Positions 61,811 through 64,000 of a stretch of 64,000 nucleotides of DNA are shown piece after piece (within the stretch, counting starts at the first letter, position 1; every line of letters begins with the position of its first letter). The stretch covers positions 558,001-622,000 of the forward strand of contig JAEBUN010000018.1 in the NCBI GenBank assembly GCA_023014365.1, given 5' to 3'. The position numbers and the translations under genes are program-made. Source of the stretch: Lepiota brunneoincarnata. Lineage: Eukaryota; Basidiomycota; Agaricomycetes; Agaricales; Agaricaceae. The notes under the pieces were generated by a model. The model ran no database searches. It saw nothing but the letters and a program-made list of their open reading frames with translations, and was not told where the DNA came from.

Positions 61811-62422
61811 ACCCTTGGAGCAGACCCGAACGAATCTTGACGCCTCCATTTCCTTAGTTTGTTATTCGGGCGCTGTAGGTGGAGTGATGGGAAGTCGTAG
61901 CATGGCTGGAGATGCTACAGGGGGCGTCTGGAATCTAAGCTCACAAGAGGTTGCTAGGATAATATGGGTTTGAAAAACAAGGTTCAAACCTTGCTGGTAT
62001 GAAAATTTCTTATCCAAATGTGACTCTAGACAGTGAGGAAGGGCGTGGTTTGACCCATCAATCCCCTTGAAAATGTCAGTTAGGGAGCCAGGCTCCTCTT
62101 TTTGTAGGTAGACGGGGGGACCAATTACATGGTTGTAATACATATGCCTGTCATGCGATGGCTCTTTCGACCTCCACGCGTCTAGCGATTCCATTCCAGT
62201 GGTGACTCCCATCTCTGCTAACTACCAAACGAGATATAGTAAGGCTTCAAATACCTATGCATTGTCCATTGGGTCAAGGCCCCCAAGTTCCAGACCACTT
62301 GGATCCATATCAATAACTTCTCCTCCTTGTATTATTGTGGCACTGTGCATACATACTAATCGATGAGTTCTTTCAACCTGAACCAGCCTTCCTTGGTACT
62401 ACAAGGATCCAATTAGCATACA

Positions 62423-62693
62423 CTATACTTGACATCCAAGCCCCCCAGTCGAAAGTCTAGTAGCGGACCTTGAAAACAGATTCACTAACATGCCATAGTC
62501 CAGCGCTGGAAGGTTGGCATTTTTGGTACATGTTGTTATCCGGGGGTACTGTGTCCGAGAGTATCTGCTTTGGAAACAATATAAAAAATGGAGGACAGAG
62601 GCCAATGCAGCGAAATCCTTGAGGTCCAGCCAGGTCAATACAACCCAAGGCATGGGTGCCAGTCGAGCCGCAGACTGCTGGACCAGCTAACAA
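62423..62693 (-). pseudogene. Decayed six-cysteine SSP, copy 4
   Basis: The minus strand reads H-A-L-G-C-I-D-L-A-G-P-Q-G-F-R-C-I, recognisably the mature start of the family. The signal peptide is broken and the sequence after the second Cys is unrelated or frame-shifted, without the C-C-L end. Confidence 0.5.
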
Positions 62694-64000
62694 TGCCGGG
62701 GTGTATCCGGGACCTTGCAGGCGGGCCTAAGTGCCACAGGGGTTGGATCCGTACCAGTGCATGCCTTCTCCTTGCATTAGAGCTAAACTGATGGACAAGT
62801 CCTTTTGGCCTGAACCAGCCTTCCCTGCAGTGACCAAGTGGTGGCTCATGGTGGGGGGAAATCAACCAGACAATCATTCAGAATTTCCTGGTACAGTCTG
62901 TGTGAATAGTGTGGATATGTTCCCTGACCAACTGTGACAATGACGCTTCTTGATCTTCTACCACCACCATCTGGCTGTGGGAACTTGTCACTCCTGCTAT
63001 GGCCATGCTCTATACTACCTAACACCTGCCATTAATGTTAAATAAAGTGACAGATCACTTATTAGCTAGTAATGAATTATGATATATAAGTAATTAGTTG
63101 TTATGTACACCCATCCCTTGGGGATGTCAATTAGTGGACACCGAGTTTCACACCTTGTGTCCATTTTGACAGGATGGGACCTTAGACTAGCCAAATCCTA
63201 TTATGTGAAGGGGAGTTACATATGAAGAACCTTTACACTTGACCAAATCAGTGGGCTTATCAAATCACACTATTATTAACAATGTGTGAATACATCAGTG
63301 ATTGTTGATCAATTTGAGCTAGTGACTAGTGATCAGTGTGTCACTGATACTATTGACTCTACTCAGTTCAACAATTAATCGACATCATCCTCCATCGGGC
63401 CACGTATATGGCTCGTATCACCCTCCATTTATCACATCCATCCCTATTTTCACTTATCAGAACAGATCACGACTGGATGCGCAGTCTGTTCCATCTTTGC
63501 TCTGCTGGAGGCAGGATGGTCCTGCTCACAACACTTTAAACATGCCTTAGGCACTCTCGACAAGGCCCCGACTAAACCTGTGTGCTCTGCTTCGCGCAGA
63601 CCCTTTGGGGGCACAACCATAGCAATTTCAATTCACCCGCAACACATGAAGAGGGAGGGGAGCTAGCACCCGATTCAGGAACCGTCCCTGCACAACCTTA
63701 CCTCTTGGGAAGACAGCTAGCAAGTCGAAACATGTCAAGTTGTTATGGGCAGTAGGATAGGAAACAGTGGGAAGATGGGGGAGTGAACAGGGGGAGAAAC
63801 GACTTACGGTGGATCAGGGACCAGAAACGCAGAGTAGAAGGCAGAGTCACTCATTTGACTATTTTCTTTTCCAATCCATCAAGTGCACTAGGTGGAATAC
63901 CCACCCTGGTACCCAGAGAATGGGATGGAACTCCTCTGAAATCTGGCAGGATGTGGGACGCGCCCGTTAGTGAGTTGGCCAGTACACCAACTATGCAGGA
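62694..64000. other. Intergenic stretch, no supported gene
   Basis: About 62740-62830 repeats words of 62340-62400 (GAACCAGCCTTCC). About 63040-63330 is AT-rich. I see no coding, tRNA or LTR structure I can defend. Confidence 0.4.

Overview
The window looks like nuclear DNA from an agaricomycete-type basidiomycete. The host-type genes carry many 50-60 nt introns. They include a cytochrome P450, a type-B carboxylesterase fragment, HSL-type alpha/beta hydrolases, relics of the protein phosphatase 2A activator (PTPA) and families of small secreted proteins. All exon models below were built by eye from splice consensus and frame. No homology search was possible.

Left half (about 0.7-31.6 kb) is a retrotransposon nest. 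(1) A decayed Ty3/gypsy chromovirus lies on the minus strand (about 0.7-6.2 kb). (2) A 697-bp LTR (6215-6911) separates it from a 5'-truncated Ty1/copia element (6912-8909, resuming 31039-31250, with a 3' LTR from 31258). (3) Inside the copia RNase H, at the S-D-N-Q-S-T motif, sits a roughly 13.9-kb Ty3-type element on the minus strand (8910-31038) with 1285-bp LTRs. It has gag, pro and pol in three successive -1 frames, each junction carrying a slippery heptamer. It also carries two spliced genes antisense to pol (10520-12558 with a Zn2Cys6 cluster; 13180-14527 of unknown function) and 28 copies of the palindrome TAAGCTTA that I count nowhere else in the window. (4) That element is interrupted in its RNase H/integrase linker by a young chromovirus (16404-24645). 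This has 698-bp LTRs differing by one base, a CAGTC target duplication, an intact pol, a self-priming primer site, two overlapping post-pol ORFs, and an LTR-encoded acidic protein segment that appears to be under purifying selection.

Right half (about 33-64 kb) is host-like. It starts with a carboxylesterase fragment and an apparently complete P450 gene, both on the minus strand. From about 37.7 to 62.7 kb the DNA is a tandem array of duplicated segments. The recurring parts are PTPA relics (five copies), a small putative secreted protein (three), an Arg/Ser/Gly-rich secreted protein with a previously hidden second exon (three), an HSL-type hydrolase (two), and a six-cysteine small secreted protein ending in CCL (three plus one decayed). 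A Tc1-type DNA transposon (45932-47532) has landed in this array, and an empty paralogous site is visible near 60.87 kb. The last 1.3 kb shows no gene I can support.
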